DNA of 64,000 nucleotides. It comes from Phytoseiulus persimilis (lineage: Eukaryota > Arthropoda > Arachnida > Mesostigmata > Phytoseiidae). The stretch lies in assembly GCA_037576195.1 (NCBI GenBank), contig CM075101.1:43214001-43278000 (forward strand), read 5' to 3'. The translations under genes and the position numbers were made by a program. The notes beneath the pieces were generated by a model. That model did not search any database. It was not told the DNA's origin and worked only from the letters and a program-made list of their open reading frames with translations. Of the stretch, positions 1-11,743 are shown piece after piece. Numbering within the stretch: position 1 is the stretch's first letter; each line of letters starts with the position of its first letter.

Positions 1-2733
1 TTTCGTTTTCAAGAGCTTCAGTCTACGAATCGCTTCAGTGTAGGTATTCTCGGTTGCCATCATGGATAGAATCATCCTTGGCCACCTGGCAGGATCCATC
101 GCACTTATTCGTGCGAAGTAGCGAATCTTGCTCTGAGCCTCTCTGGCTTCGAAGGTTGACCATCCGAGTTCTCCTAATATGAAGTCGGAGGCAACCTTGT
201 GTCCTGCGATTCCCATAGCCCATTTGCCTGCCGCGACCTGTGTTCTGTCGAACATAGCCGTCAGCTGCTTCGTCGCCCTTGATGCTAACGCCGCGTTGGC
301 GTACGTCAGTTTGGGCACCCCTGTGGCTTTCCATTGGATCCTTGTAATTTCGAATCGGTTGAAAGTCCACATGGCTTGGGCGTGTAGTCTCTGCAAAGTA
401 TTATGCGCCTCCCTCTTTCAGTCTTGTTCTTGCTGGCATAGATAGTTTACTTCGTTGCTTATTTTGATTCCCAGGTATTCGTAGTGGTCCTGGAATTCGA
501 TTCTCTTGCCCTGCACCGTCAGTCCTCTTGGCTCTCCCAGTCTCTCTGTGTTGAAGATGACGATAGCGCTCTTCGATGGGTTGAACGTGAGATCTTTCTC
601 GGTTCCCATCTCTGTGGTGACCGCAAGTAGAATGTTCATCTCCTCGTAGGTGCGCCCTAACAGTACCAGATCGTCTGCATACAGCAGTCCCGGTAGCTTT
701 GAGCCCACTTTTGTTTCGCCGTCTGCTCGAACAGTCAGTTCGAAACCACACCTAGTCCATAGGAGTCGGTTCTCCAGTTCTGCTATATATAGCGCAAACA
801 GGATTGGCGACAGTGGGCAGCCCTGCCTCAGTCCAATTTTTGTGCGTAGTCTTGACGATGCGTATTGTCCGTGTTTGACTAAGACACCATTGTCTGTGTA
901 TATGGCCTTAAGGAGTTGTATCCATCCTTCGTCCATGCCAAGGTCCGTCAATGTCATCCATAGTTGGTCTCTTGTTATCCTGTCGTATGCTTTGGAGCAG
1001 TCCAGGAAACATGCGATCAACCCTTCTCTTCTTTTTTGGGATGGCTCAATGGCCGACGTTAGGATGAATAGGTTGTCCTCCCCGCGTCTGCCCTGTCTGA
1101 ACCCGTTCTGCATTTCGCCGAGTATTTCTTCCGTCTCGATCCATTCGGATATTCTGGCCGCTATTATTCTCGTAAATATCCGATATAGCACCGTCGATCC
1201 CGTTATAGGGCGGTACGTTTCCAGTACCCCTTTTCTGGAATTCGATTTTTCGATCATGGACACTCGGCCGTCTCTCCAGTTTACTGGAAACGGTTCTTCT
1301 CCGTTTAGGATGGCATTGGATATCCTCGTTAGGTTACTGATGCCCTCCTGGTCCAGTTCTTTCAGCACCGTTGCCGGGATTTGGTCTTCCCCGGTCGCGG
1401 TCCGACTGGACATCTGTGAGAGGATGTGTTCAACCTCTGTGTCCGTCGTCGTCATGCCCGAGCACCCACCTAGTACTGGTGGGCTTCTCTCGTGGTCTGC
1501 TAGTTCTGCCATCAGGACTTCACATCCGACCTCTGTCAGGTGCCGTTGTATGTCATCCTCTGCGATTTGGTTACCGTCTCGGTTTCTCACCCTTTCTGGC
1601 TCCTTGTTTTTTCGGTTGTGGTTCGCAATGTATCTCCAGAATCTCTTTGCTCTCTCGCTCTTTGGGCCGCTGAGGATTTTCCTACTCATGGCCTCGTAGC
1701 GTGCTCTCTCCTCTGTGATGAATGCTTCACTCAGGAGTTTCTGATTGATGTGGAGTTTGGCCATTTTTCGAGCTATCTCGTCTCGGTCCTGTCCCTTCCT
1801 TGCTTCTCGAAGCTCCCTGCTCGCCTTTCTTTTGGCTTCCATGGCTTCTCTGGTGGCTGGTGAGTTGTACATTGCTCTTTCCCTTACTTTGACTTCTCTG
1901 GTTGCTTTCTGGATGCCTGCTCTCAGTGCTCCGGTGAAAGAGTGGTAGTCCACTCTGCCTCCGCCTCTTGTCTGACGCCTGATAGTTTCAGTTGCTCTGT
2001 CGGCGGCAGCCTTTTTGTTCGTGATGCGGATCCTTGGTATGATCGGCCTGGGTTTTCCCACAGTAACCCGGCACGTCATGATGATGACGTTATGGTCGCT
2101 TATTTGCGTCATCTCCCTCCTTTCATCTACACCCATTTTCTGAAACGATTTAATAATTTCACCGTTGCAGAGGAAATAGTCTATTGTTGCGTCTTTCCTC
2201 GTGTGTTTTCCTTCACACTGATCGACTGAGTTTAGGATTACTAAGCTATGGTGTTCTATGAACTCCAGTAGTATTCTCCCTCTTGTATTATTGTAGTCGG
2301 CAAATAGGTGAGTGTGGGCATTGAAGTCTCCCCCAATAATTAAGCCTTTCCCGGTACATTCTTTTTCAATGAATTCGGTTACGGTTCTCATTTGCTTCCT
2401 GTTCGACGCTACCGCCGTGTGCGCGCAGTAGATCGATATCATGATCCATGGTACTCCCAGCGTCTTCAGCTCGACTGCAATCCAGTCCTCACCCTCCCCT
2501 CTTCTCTCGAGGTTCAGGTGGTCTGCGGCGAGGATCCCTACGCCCCCAAAGGCTTGGCTACCCGTGGGGCCCGATCTGTTGTTCCCGAACCATCTAAAAC
2601 CTTTCATCCTTGGCGGCTTCTCCTGATTCATAAGCTTGGATTCACTTACCATCAGGATGTCCGAGCGCTGGGCTTCCATGATTTCTTCGATAGCCATTGC
2701 CCATTTTTTCCTATGGGTTCTGGCTCCGTTCAA
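1..2733 (-). pseudogene. LINE-A ORF2: endonuclease-reverse transcriptase, one in-frame stop
   Basis: The product nicks target DNA and reverse transcribes the element RNA. From the start at 2733, an APE-type endonuclease fills about residues 1-225 (GGDFNAHT near residue 135, SDHNVI near 215). The RT follows at about 440-740, with the finger motif RQGCPLSPILF and the catalytic LLYADDLVLLG. Translation stops at a TGA at 418-420, but the same frame stays open down to the window edge and continues the LINE C-terminal domain (MWTFNRFEITR, then GWSTFEAREAQ). This is therefore a point nonsense, not the natural end. The region aligns by eye with LINE-D (LWSFNRFEVSKILWEA). Long shadow frames on the plus strand were ignored. 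Confidence 0.85.
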
Positions 2734-2815
2734 GTTAAGGGCCGAGATGCGTAGGGTTTGTCCGGTTTCTGTTCTTTCGTCAGCCCGGGGTCTCCCTCGG
2801 CCCCTCCTCCTCCGA

Positions 2816-4354
2816 TTAGGATCGACGTTGAGGGTTGCTCCTCACCGTGAGGATTCTTCCTCCTCCCGGTGGGCCCTCATTGCCCCTTCTCGGAGTTTTC
2901 CGCTGTTGTTGCTGCTGTTGCGGTCTTTGTCGTTGAGGTTCCCCTCGGGCTTCGTTGTGCCGTCTGGGTACTTCCTCTTGGCCTCTCCTCGGTCCTCTCT
3001 CCTCTTGCGGTCTTCCGAATCTGACTCGCTTATTTTGAGGCGATCCTCCTCTGCTTTGGCTCCTCGAACGATTGTATTCGTCTCGGGCTCTTGATCGGGA
3101 CCGAGGGCGTTTTCTTCCTGAAGGGTTGTAGGCTCTGTCCGTCCTCCTTCCCCGATCTCCGGATTCGCCTCCCCTGGATGGCCCAGGTCGGTCGGCTCCT
3201 CTTTGGTTACCCACCTCGGTGCGTACCTCGTTTCGATTTACGAGTATGCCCACCGGTCTTCCTTCCTCGGCCATGTATCGGAACATGGCTTCAGAGGTTT
3301 GGGTTTGTACGCTCACTCCGTACCTCTGCAGCAGTTATGTTTTTTTGGCCTCATGGGCCGCCAACCCGGTTCCTCTCCTCAGCTCTAGTTCGTCTGATGA
3401 GAGACCGGAGATGGTCCTCAGGTGTTCGGTGATCATGCCTTCTATGGCCTTCACCCCCTTGGCATTCAGCCCGAAAAGCTCTTGGTTGTCTTTTCCGGGC
3501 CTCTTGGACATGCAGTCGGGTTCCATCTGTCGGGTGTCCAGGACTCGGATTGTTCCTGTTTTGACCGCCCTCGAGTGGGTGACGGCCTCGTTGACACTCG
3601 GCGTGATGTCACAGACTGGGTCCTGGCTCATGGTCATCCACGACAGGGACTTGATTTGTCCTGTGGTGGTCTTCAGCCGCGCGACGGGTCCTACTATCCA
3701 TTCATGTACGGTTAGGAGCCTGCGGTCCGTCTTCGCTTCTTCGATGTCGTGTTGGCCAGACACGCATAGGATGTGGAATTCGGCTTTTTCATACCGCTCC
3801 ACTATCTTTTTCGTTTCGGAGCACATCTCCTCCGTGCTCCTGCCCTTGAACTCCTTCCAGATTGTGTATTCTGGACCGCCGAAGACACTTCTAAGGTTTT
3901 CTGCGGCCTTGGGGTTCTTCAGGGAGGCCATCGTTCGGTCCCCTGCGAACAGCACGACCGGTGACCGCATCTCTGGTTGGGTCAGCTGTTCTGTCAGCTG
4001 ATCCCAGTGGTGCCGGCCCGGCGCGCTCGCCTCGTGGCTCGGTTGTTCAGCCCTAACCGCTTCTGGCACGGGTCGGGCTATTGGAGATGGATCCAGGAGG
4101 GCGTCTTCGTCCTCCATGGCCTCCGGTTCATTGTCCAGGGACATGATCTTCATCTTCAACGCGGCATTTTCTTCCTTAAGCCGGTTGATCTGTTCGTCGT
4201 GCTGCTTGTTGATGTTCTTTAGCGCCATCACAACGCAGCATGATTTCTTCACTTCTTCCATAATGTCCCGTGGCAATGCTTCTCTGCATGGTCCACAGGC
4301 TATCAGGAAGGACTTCAGAGCCCCTGCGGGTTTTTCATTCCTCGCAGGGTCCAT
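2816..4354 (-). pseudogene. LINE-A ORF1: coiled coil, SGNH-like middle, Arg-rich tail; in-frame stop
   Basis: About 515 codons, interrupted by a TAA at 3335-3337; the reading frame is unchanged on the far side, so both parts are one ORF. Residues 45-75 look like a short coiled coil (EQINRLKEENAALKMKI). Residues about 130-325 contain LFAGDR, VSGQHD and a late region rich in G and A, arranged like the blocks of an SGNH/esterase domain known from some LINE ORF1 proteins, though the usual GDS serine is Arg here. The last 165 residues are rich in Arg, Ser and Gln and would bind nucleic acid. The usual role is RNA packaging as ORF1p. The SGNH assignment is an inference from motif spacing only. Confidence 0.65.
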
Positions 4355-4619
4355 CTTTAGCGCTTCGATTCTTTCGCTCGAACTTTTTGCGATCGGAACA
4401 TCTCGCGAACTCGGCTTCCCTGAGGAGCTGCGGGCAGAAATGCAGAGGACGCGATCTTGTCAGGAGGTCGATCTTGACGTCAAGGTTGAAACGATCGTTC
4501 GCCCTTCTTACAGATCCTGAGCTAGAAATCTGGAGTTGCCGGGAGTTTGAGCAGCATCCTATCCTGCGTCGACCTTTGCACTTCCGAATTCGATCGGTTG
4601 ACTTCAGAAGTTTTACGAT

Positions 4620-5313
4620 CAGTTCTTCACGATGACCACCCTGTATCTCCTCGTAGAGTCTAATAAGCTCGTCTTCCAGGATGTCCGCGTAGTTCGTCGC
4701 CGTCATCTTGGTGGGAATCCAGGCTATCCGCGATTCGGCACGACTACCAAAGGCCGCCCAGATGATCACGCTGCCTCCGCCGAACTTGCGGCTCATTCTT
4801 ACGGCCTTCTCTTGCCGCAGATCATGCCAATAATATCGGAGGCCGTCCGGACCATCCAAATTCATTTTTTTTTCGTCACTGAACAGCACATTTTGCCATT
4901 CTTGACGTCCAGCCCATGAACTGGCGAGCGAAGTCCAACCTGGCTGTTTTGTGGTGAGGCTTCAACGAGGATTTCACGCGGCGCTTGGTGTACACGAGAT
5001 GCTCATCACCCGAGAGGATTTGTTGCACGCGTCGAACCGTAACGGGGAGCCCGAGATCATCGCGTAGAGTTGACGCGACTCCCTTGCCGCTCCTTGCGTG
5101 ACGGGGAACGAGCCGCTTTTGGGCCTCGGAGAGCTTCTTGTTCGTTCCGCCTACCCACTGCGTGGAGTACGACGATCCCAGGTTGACGAAATGGTCCAAA
5201 ACGCTTCTGGAACGTCCGACGAGCCTTGCAATAAGTCGATTAGAGAGCCCCTGTCTCTTGAGGACAGATATTTGAGCTCTTTCCCCACTTGAAAGACTTT
5301 TTCCTCTACCCAT
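4620..5313 (-). pseudogene. Tc1/mariner transposase, frameshifted and C-terminally truncated
   Basis: Starting at 5313 the frame encodes a Tc1-type paired helix-turn-helix DNA-binding region (QGLSNRLIARLVGRSRSVL), followed by the basic linker and a second HTH. Near 4885 the frame shifts by one base, then continues into the catalytic domain with the first aspartate in NVLFSDEKKMN and the block GGGSVIIWAAFGS. Homology ends near 4620 (LEDELIRLYEEIQ), before the second Asp and the Glu of the DD34E triad, so the enzyme is dead. LINE-A sequence begins close by and probably replaced the 3' part. I could not define convincing terminal inverted repeats; gtggctctatcc-like motifs at about 5471 and 5648 are both in the same orientation. 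Confidence 0.8.
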
Positions 5314-7289
5314 CGTGGCGCGAGCGCGATGATTCCTTCCGCGACTTCGTTATCGTTCTTGAATGGATTCATTACGGCAGCAGAACACCAACCGTGGTGG
5401 TTTCGACCGTCAGCAGTCGGACCGAGAAGTTTGCTGTGCTCTCGCGCAGTGAAAACGACGTTGTTCCATGCGTGGCTCTATCCTAATTTCGCACTCAAAA
5501 ACGGATAATTCTGCTTTTTTTTTTCTTTACATCTGCTGGTCAGGTTGCACTTGCCTGTGGATCAAGTTTGTTCTTCCGGTAGTCATCCATGACCATCACC
5601 TCTCACAGTTCCGCCTCCATTTACTTACTTTTTCATCCGAAAAATAGGGTGGCTCTATCCGAATTTCGGTCGCTGTAGCAGCAGCGATAGCGGTTGCAGA
5701 TCGGTATGGGGAAAGGGGGTGGCACCGTGTAGAGAGCCTACCGATCTGCGACCACCGCGCAACCACAAATAGCATTGTGTGCGCGAGAATGTGAAGTTCA
5801 TTGAAATCAGAGCTCCGTGATGAGAGCAGTCATCCGGTTAAACTAACACGGGGGATGGTGCGAACTCCCACGAGGGCCGGAAAGCGGACTTGTCCGGCGA
5901 AAATGATCCTCGAAATCGGACAGTTAATCCGACATGCTTGAACCACCCAAACTGTATTGAACTCGAGTCAGGGTACTTCCGCTAGAGCCCGAGCCGACGG
6001 TCTCTTTTTTCTACAGCCGGAGCTGAACACGTCAGTTTTGCGTTCCTCGATCGAAGAGATTGGGCTGGTCGATATATCGAAGGGAGACTTACGGGCCACA
6101 TCGCGAGAACGTCTGGAATCCCCAAATTCACTCTCTCAGAATGAAGCGGGCCGACTTTCCCGAGGGGAATCATAGATATCAACCCGCTGCCGGCGAGAAA
6201 ATTCGAACCGGGACTTCGAAGAAAAAGCTACGTGGTCGCTGAGAAGACAGTTTAGGTTCGGGAAATATTCTCGGAAAGGCCGCCGGTCGGTTTCCGGACA
6301 TCCACTGGGCGAAAAGTGTCTGAATAGGCAGATATAACGATGTGGAACCGAAATCTAGAGGCCGCAAATCGAAACGAAATTTCTTGCACGTACTCTCGAC
6401 CAAAAGGGGAACAATTTGGGCATCGACCCGCGAAATCAATAATTTGACATACAGGTTTCACCCCTGAGTAGCCGGGGAACGTCGACGGTCAATCGATCGA
6501 CTCCGGTTGAAAGACCGATCTCGAGCGATTGGCACATCTCGATGGAGGAACATGTGCTCCTCAAAACACAGCAGAAGCGCAGCTCGTGAAGCTCCATCAA
6601 AGCTGAACAATTGCCCCACAGCGCATACTCGTCAAACTATGAGTCAGTTTTGAACCGACCGACTGTCAGAGACTGGTCGGTTCGATCCTCCAGAACTCGA
6701 GGCATAACTTTCTGCAGCTGTCGATTTCGAGCGAATATTCTCCATGATGAATGCAATTTCAATGATTGGAAGCAAAGATTCGCATGTCAGAAATCGAAAG
6801 TTCGACGCGTTCGTCTCATGATCAGGCGAATGAATTGGGAAACCTCGAGTTGGGTCCTATTTGGTGTCAACGAGAACATCGAGGAGATAAACATGGGAAT
6901 TCGATTTATTCGAACGGGAATCTCACACACATCATTTACCTAAACAGCGCGGACAGGAAGCATGTGCTGTGATATATTCATCCATCATCTCGACCCAACA
7001 CCGTCTCGGGACGCTTGGGCGGCCAACTTCCGGGCGCAACGTTTTTTTCTGAAGTGCTTCCGACGCTCCCGTCGGATCCTGAGAACGCCGGAACTCCGCG
7101 AGAGACCTCAGAAGGCACGGGACATCGAAGTAGAGCGCACCTTCGTGTAGAAGCTGCACGTTTCCGGAATGGATCTCCACCTCCCCTGACACGAAGAACC
7201 ACCGGATCGACGCAAGCGTCGTTGAAGAGATTCCCAGGGATGCAAGTATAATTTGAGAAATAGAGGTACCTCGTACCTCACAGCTCACG
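5314..7289. other. No gene seen; short hairpin near 5.7 kb
   Basis: No ORF here shows recognisable protein similarity. Two similar motifs (gtggctctatcc) at about 5471 and 5648 resemble the end sequence of the mariner-like MITE at 27.1-28.1 kb and may be eroded transposon ends. The only clear structure is the hairpin at 5691-5752, listed separately. Confidence 0.5.
5691..5752. repeat. Short inverted repeat (hairpin)
   Basis: The sequence gcagatcggta is followed about 25 bases later by its inverse taccgatctgc, with a purine-rich loop. The arms are 11-13 bp. It could be an eroded MITE or a structured RNA; nothing distinguishes these. Confidence 0.45.
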
Positions 7290-7620
7290 GCTCAACGCTT
7301 GTGAAAGCCAGATCGCATTAGGGCTCGGATAGCCAACTGTGTCTCCAGTAGTACCACGACTAATAAGATCATCAAGAAACTAGGCAGTTCGACTCGACTA
7401 GCCGAAGACTATCCGCCTTCGGCTCAGCCAGACCCACTCTCACCACTGGGTATATATAGGAGTAATAAACACTGTTCCCAGTGAGGAGCTACATGATTCT
7501 AACACCGAATCTCTGTCTCATTATTCCGTGCCGTGATCTTCCAGACTCACGGTGTACTCCCAGATCGGGTCCACCGACTGACCTCAGCGGGTTATTTTCA
7601 ACAGACTCTCTCATTTTTGA
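7290..7620 (+). repeat. LTR-like sequence of gypsy A
   Basis: Contains a TATA box (ggtatatatagg, about 7448) followed about 12 bases later by a polyadenylation signal (aataaa, about 7464), the compact promoter/poly(A) layout typical of arthropod gypsy LTRs. Gypsy pol coding in the same orientation starts about 60 bp further on. Exact TG/CA ends and a second copy were not found, so the limits are approximate. Confidence 0.5.
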
Positions 7621-7677
7621 GATGACCAAAATTGCGCCCCATAACTGGTCAGTGTCCCATAACTGGTACGGTTACCT

Positions 7678-8634
7678 CGAAGAATCTCAAGCGCACCAGA
7701 GGAGTATCGGAATCGTCAAATACAAGCATACGAGGGACTCCAGGCAGTGATCGTCGTGGCCGACGACACGCTGGCTTTCGGAGAGGGAGACACAATGGAA
7801 GAGGCGAGGAAAGACCACTTCAAAAATCTGCGCGCACTCTTCGAGCGAGCCCGACAGCTTGGTCTGAAATTCAACGAAGATAAACTCAAACTCGGTGTCA
7901 CCGAAGTCCGGTTCCTGGGCCACATTAACAGCAGTGAAGGCCTGAAGGCAGATCCAGCGGAAATTGACGCCATCCGAGAGATGCCGAGACCAAGCGACGT
8001 CAAGGGAATCCAAACGTTCGTGGGCTGCTTGAACTATTTGCTACAATTCCTCCCGAACCTCTCCGAAATGACGGAGCCACTAGGTCGGCTGACGCAAACA
8101 GACAAGAACAACTTCGCGTGGCAAAGCCAGCAAGAGGAAGCTTTCGAAAGAATAAAGCGGAAGCTTACAGAGACTCCCACCCTGGCATACTTCTATCAAA
8201 GGAAACCAGTCGTTTTGCAGACGGACGCCTCAAGTTTCGGCCTAGGCGTGTGGCTGCTGCACGATGGAAAAGTAATCGAAGCCATCAGAACAGGTTGGAA
8301 AGGAAGACAGCCCCAAACGCGATGTTATTGGACCACCAGGGAAGAGCTCACATACGACAAAGGTATCGTTCACAAAGAAAGCGCCATAGTCATCCCCAAA
8401 ACCCTCCGAGAGGAATTCCTGAGGGAGAGTCACGCCGCACACTTGCGATACGATTCAATGTGCCGCCGTGCGAGAGATTCTTCCAATTGGGCGGGCGTAA
8501 AGAACGACCTCAAGAACATCGCCGCCTCATGCGAAGCCTGTCAGACCTTCCGACCGGAGCAACAACGGGAGCCGCTCACGGGCAAACCAGTCCCCACCAG
8601 GTGATACATCTAGATCTCTTCACACATGGGACGA
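7678..8634 (+). pseudogene. Gypsy A pol, 5' part: RT end, partial RNase H, integrase zinc finger
   Basis: The frame starts inside the RT palm (ISSAPEEYRNRQ), contains the family's VVADD catalytic block near 7757, and continues through the RT thumb (FLGHINSSEGLK) into RNase H (LQTDASSFGLG). RNase H is internally deleted: within about 60 residues it jumps to the integrase N-terminal zinc-binding domain with two His and two Cys (SHAAHLRY ... CEACQTFRP). The gag, protease and most of RT upstream are missing, because the LTR-like region lies only about 60 bp away. The integrase core begins (HLDLF) just before a hAT insertion splits it; its other half lies at 11103-11618. The element cannot move by itself. 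Confidence 0.8.
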
Positions 8635-8918
8635 CTGCCAACCAGGGGCGTACTCAGCTTTTTTTTTTGGGGGGGGGGGATTTGATGATGATGACGATGG
8701 TGATCATCATCATGCCGTAGATGCTGAGGACCAGCGTATGACTTTGTGTGCTTTCTTGTGCGTATGTGCCTCGTGCTACGCTCATTGCAATTAAAACCAT
8801 TGGAACGGTAGGGAGACAGGCACGACTGCGGTTCCGTGAGATCTCTCCACAATTGAGAGGGAACCATTCAATTTATCACGTACACAACGCGTATTGGGAA
8901 GTCCGCATGTAAAAGAGT

Positions 8919-11009
8919 TTATGGGATAAGATCGAGCTTTCGTGAGCTAGCAGCGAGTAGTTCAACGACCTCCTCAACGGCGATAGGAATTTCCCGGTGA
9001 ATATTCATCGCTGTGGGACCGTTGAGTCTCTCTTCTTTCATGGAGGTTCGCAGGTGTGTTTTCAGCATCTTCAGCACACTGGAAGTACGTTCGGGAGTCG
9101 AAGTTGTCACCGGCAGTGTCGCGAAAATTTGGAGCAGGGTCGAGATTCTGGGATAGTCCTCCTCAGAGCTGCGGTTCATCACCGAATCCGCCATCCCCGA
9201 TAAATCTCGGCACAATATATTAAATCTTCAGAGCTTCTTTTTTACAGTCCTCGAAGAGGCTAGCAATCTCGTTGATGAGTTCATCCAAGTATGGTATGTA
9301 CAGTGAGACTCTGAAGAACTCTTCAACTGTTTGCGAGGGATGGTTCTCTCTGTTTCTCTGAATGTGGCACAATCTAGGGAGTTTGACGTCGATGTCCAGT
9401 TGAGAACAAATCGATTCGACCTGGCTGAAAATTCCGGCAAATACTGCTCCAGCGTTTTCTCTTCGCTGATGCAAAACAGACGTCATACTTTCGACAGTAT
9501 CGAGTGCACTAGATATATCGAGTTCGGCGGACTGAAGATCTATTGACAGGGGGAGTATGAGTGACGAATAGCTCTCCATGACGAGAAGGGCTGCCACGAA
9601 TCCGCACGAGCAAATCGAGGTTAGGAGCTCATGAGCGCGATGACTCGCGTCTCTCCTGTTTGTGCTGATGTCTTCGAGCGCGTGAACGATCGGCACGAAC
9701 ATCTCCCTCAAGGTGATGAAGGCCTTGTGACTTTCCACCCATCTCTGTTTTCGGCTGAACCTCTCAGCCAGCCCTCAGGAGTGTCCCGGATTCACCTTTC
9801 GGTATTGCTTCAGTAACACTCCCTATCGCCTCGCAAATCCCATTGCGGGCGGTGGGCTTGGGTCTTAAGATGGTTCAGATTTAATTCTGATATAAATTAA
9901 ATCCTCTTTTTACCACATAAGAAATTTGTTGTCCCGGCCGGGGATCGAACCCGCGATTGCTAGCTTAGCGTGGCACCCAAGGCGTTGGTTTATGCCACAC
10001 GGCCAACGAGCCGACGACTTTCCACCCATCTGGTCGCACACAACGGCTCGAGCCTACGCGCAACCTCTCGTTGAAATGTAGCTTGACTTGATTCTCGAGA
10101 CTGGCGATGCGAGGGGAAGAGTTCGAAATGAAGGAGTAAACGCTGGCGACCGTGCCCACGGTATTCCATGTTGTGATGAGTGTACCATGGCAAGGTTCAA
10201 GCAATGGCTCGCGTAATGGAAGTATAGAGCCTGAGGAATTCCAGATTTTATCTGAGTCTGAACTCCCTTGAACTCTCCACTCATGGCACTGCAACCGTCG
10301 TACTCTTGACCTCTCATCTTCGCGATATCGACACCTTCAGCTGTCAAGGTATTTAGGATTAACTTAGCGAGTCCGCTGCCCGTTCGGTCCGATACTTCGC
10401 AAAACATCAGAATGTTTTCTACAATGACTTTCTTTTTGTTCCTTGAAGTAACATAACGCAGGGAAATTGTGAGCTGATCCGATTCGCTCGCATCCCGTGT
10501 TTCGTCAGCCAAAACTGAGAAAAAACCCGATTTCGACATTTCTGTTCAATTCTAAGCGCCAAATTCGATACCTCAGTCCTCCCCAGTATGCTCATCAGAT
10601 AATACGTTTCCCTAAAAATCATAAGCGTATCAGAAAAGACACATCCTTGATTTGAGTCCGCATTTCTGGAGGAGAAAAACATCGAATACGCCTGGAAATT
10701 TCGGTTACCGCAAATTGTTTGAGATTATGGCGGTCATTAACCGCGGTTAAATACCCTTTGCATAGCCTCCAGAAGTCATGTACGCCGCGGCTCATCCCAG
10801 AACTCAAGGCCCTTGAAACGATGGTAACGAGAGATACGGGGAGCTTTTCGAGCACGCTGAATGCTCGATAGTCTGAAGGCTGAGTAAGTGGCGGAATTTC
10901 CGGCAAGCCGAATGTAGCGGGCTTTTCGTGATGCAATTAACGTAGTTTTCGAACTCGTGGAGATGTTTCTGGTGAGACTGGATCCTTGCGCCATACTTTC
11001 ATCCATCAA
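8919..11009 (-). pseudogene. hAT transposase (ZMYM/TTF-like type), degenerate and SINE-interrupted
   Basis: Read from about 11000 downwards. The N-terminal part (11009-10560) is frameshifted and hard to follow. The catalytic part is clear at 10539-10054: FFSVLADETRDASESDQL contains the first Asp, and YDGCSAMSGEF and YFHYASHCLNLA are typical of this hAT branch. The block LCATRW at about 10040 is cut by a SINE and resumes on its other side with ESHKAFITLREMF (9735). The C-terminal hAT dimerisation domain is at about 9215-8919 (LPVTTSTPERTSSVLKMLK, with the conserved ER). The multiple frame breaks plus the SINE make it non-functional. Confidence 0.85.
9745..10015 (-). mobile_element. tRNA-derived SINE, copy 1, inside the hAT transposase
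   Basis: Flanked by a perfect 16-bp target duplication, gactttccacccatct, at 9729-9744 and 10016-10031. On the minus strand the head has a pol III A box (ttggccgtgtgg) and B box (ggttcgatccc) spaced as in a tRNA, followed by a body of about 190 bp ending in a ggctggctgagaggttcag block. Near-identical copies lie at 20959 and 21893. Confidence 0.92.
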
Positions 11010-11102
11010 AGTAAAATATACTCCACCTTTCCAGTATAATCGAGGAGTTTTGGCGGGGCCATGGCCCCCTTGGCCCCCCCTGGGTACGCCACTGCTGCGA
11101 AC

Positions 11103-11618
11103 CTGACTACCTCGTGACAGTGGACGGATTCTCGGATTATTTCGAACTCGACAGAATGGGTCGAGACACGACGGTTGCGAACCTAATCAAAGAGACGAGC
11201 ACACTGCTCGCCCGACCGGAAGAGCTCCATACAGACTCGGACTCCCGCTACCTCTCGGCCGAGCTCCAGAACTTTCTCCAGACCTGGCAAATCACTAACA
11301 AGAAGAGCTCACCTCATAATCACGCTTCCAACGGAAAGATTGAATCCGGCGTGGAAGCCGCTGAGCGACTCGTGAAAAAGTGTAAATACGCCAACCAATG
11401 CCTCGAGGAAGCTCTTCTCGAGTGGAGACTGACTCCCCAGGTTGAGGGAATGTCGCCAGCGGAGAGATTCCTGGGACGAAGACTGGTGTCAACAACAACC
11501 ACATAACCAGAAGCCTTACAGACTCCGAACTCCAGCAAGGTAACACAGGAGATAATCAAACGACGACAACGGCAGCAAACGACCAACCAAAAGAAAGCGA
11601 AGCCCTTACCACCAATCT
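11103..11618 (+). pseudogene. Gypsy A integrase core, second part
   Basis: This continues the integrase after the hAT insertion. TVDGFSDYFEL carries the early core strand, HTDSDSRYLS the second catalytic Asp, and NHASNGKIESGVEAAERL the catalytic Glu, so the DDE motif is present once the insertion is ignored. The end of the core (EWRLTPQVEGMSPAERFLGRR) is followed by a linker up to 11618, where LINE-B begins. A frame change lies near 11500. The C-terminal domain is displaced to 15607-15902. Confidence 0.8.
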
Positions 11619-11743
11619 GGGTCGTCTGCTCGTGCTCGATAACAGCAGCCGTGCTTTGGACTCGTTCCGTGATTTTCCATCGAAATTCGCCGTGTCCGTT
11701 GTGTTTCCCGGCCCTACATCGTGCGCTCGGGTTCCAAACCATC

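Larger units (their letters stand above)
1..4600 (-). mobile_element. LINE-A, non-LTR retrotransposon, runs off the left edge
   Basis: A two-ORF LINE on the minus strand: ORF1 (2816-4354) is followed after about 80 bp by ORF2 with endonuclease and reverse transcriptase (2733 to position 1). The 3' end lies outside the window. The 5' boundary is not exact; coding ends at 4354 and sequence resembling Tc1 transposase starts near 4620, so the LINE appears to abut or sit in the Tc1 copy. The RT C-terminus (GWSTFEAREAQSK) matches the same family as LINE-D at 54-56 kb. Both ORFs carry one in-frame stop, so this copy is probably dead. Confidence 0.85.
8643..11094 (-). mobile_element. hAT DNA transposon inserted in gypsy A, with 8-bp target duplication
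   Basis: Both ends are visible: caggggcgtactcag at 8643 and, inverted, cagtggcgtacccag ending at 11094. They are flanked by ctgccaac (8635-8642) and ctgcgaac (11095-11102), an 8-bp target site duplication with one mismatch, as expected for hAT. Removing it rejoins the gypsy A integrase. A T and G homopolymer run lies just inside the left end. The transposase is on the minus strand and is broken by a SINE. Confidence 0.9.

Noticed and set aside
650-1699. Plus-strand ORF of 349 codons
   Set aside because: It is the shadow of the LINE-A reverse transcriptase on the opposite strand.
4335-4620. Extension of the Tc1 transposase ORF beyond 4620
   Set aside because: Similarity to transposase stops at about 4620; the rest is unrelated flank or LINE 5' sequence.
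7757-7775. Loss of the RT YxDD motif in gypsy A (VVADD)
   Set aside because: VVADD with both Asp is normal for this gypsy branch, so it is not counted as damage.
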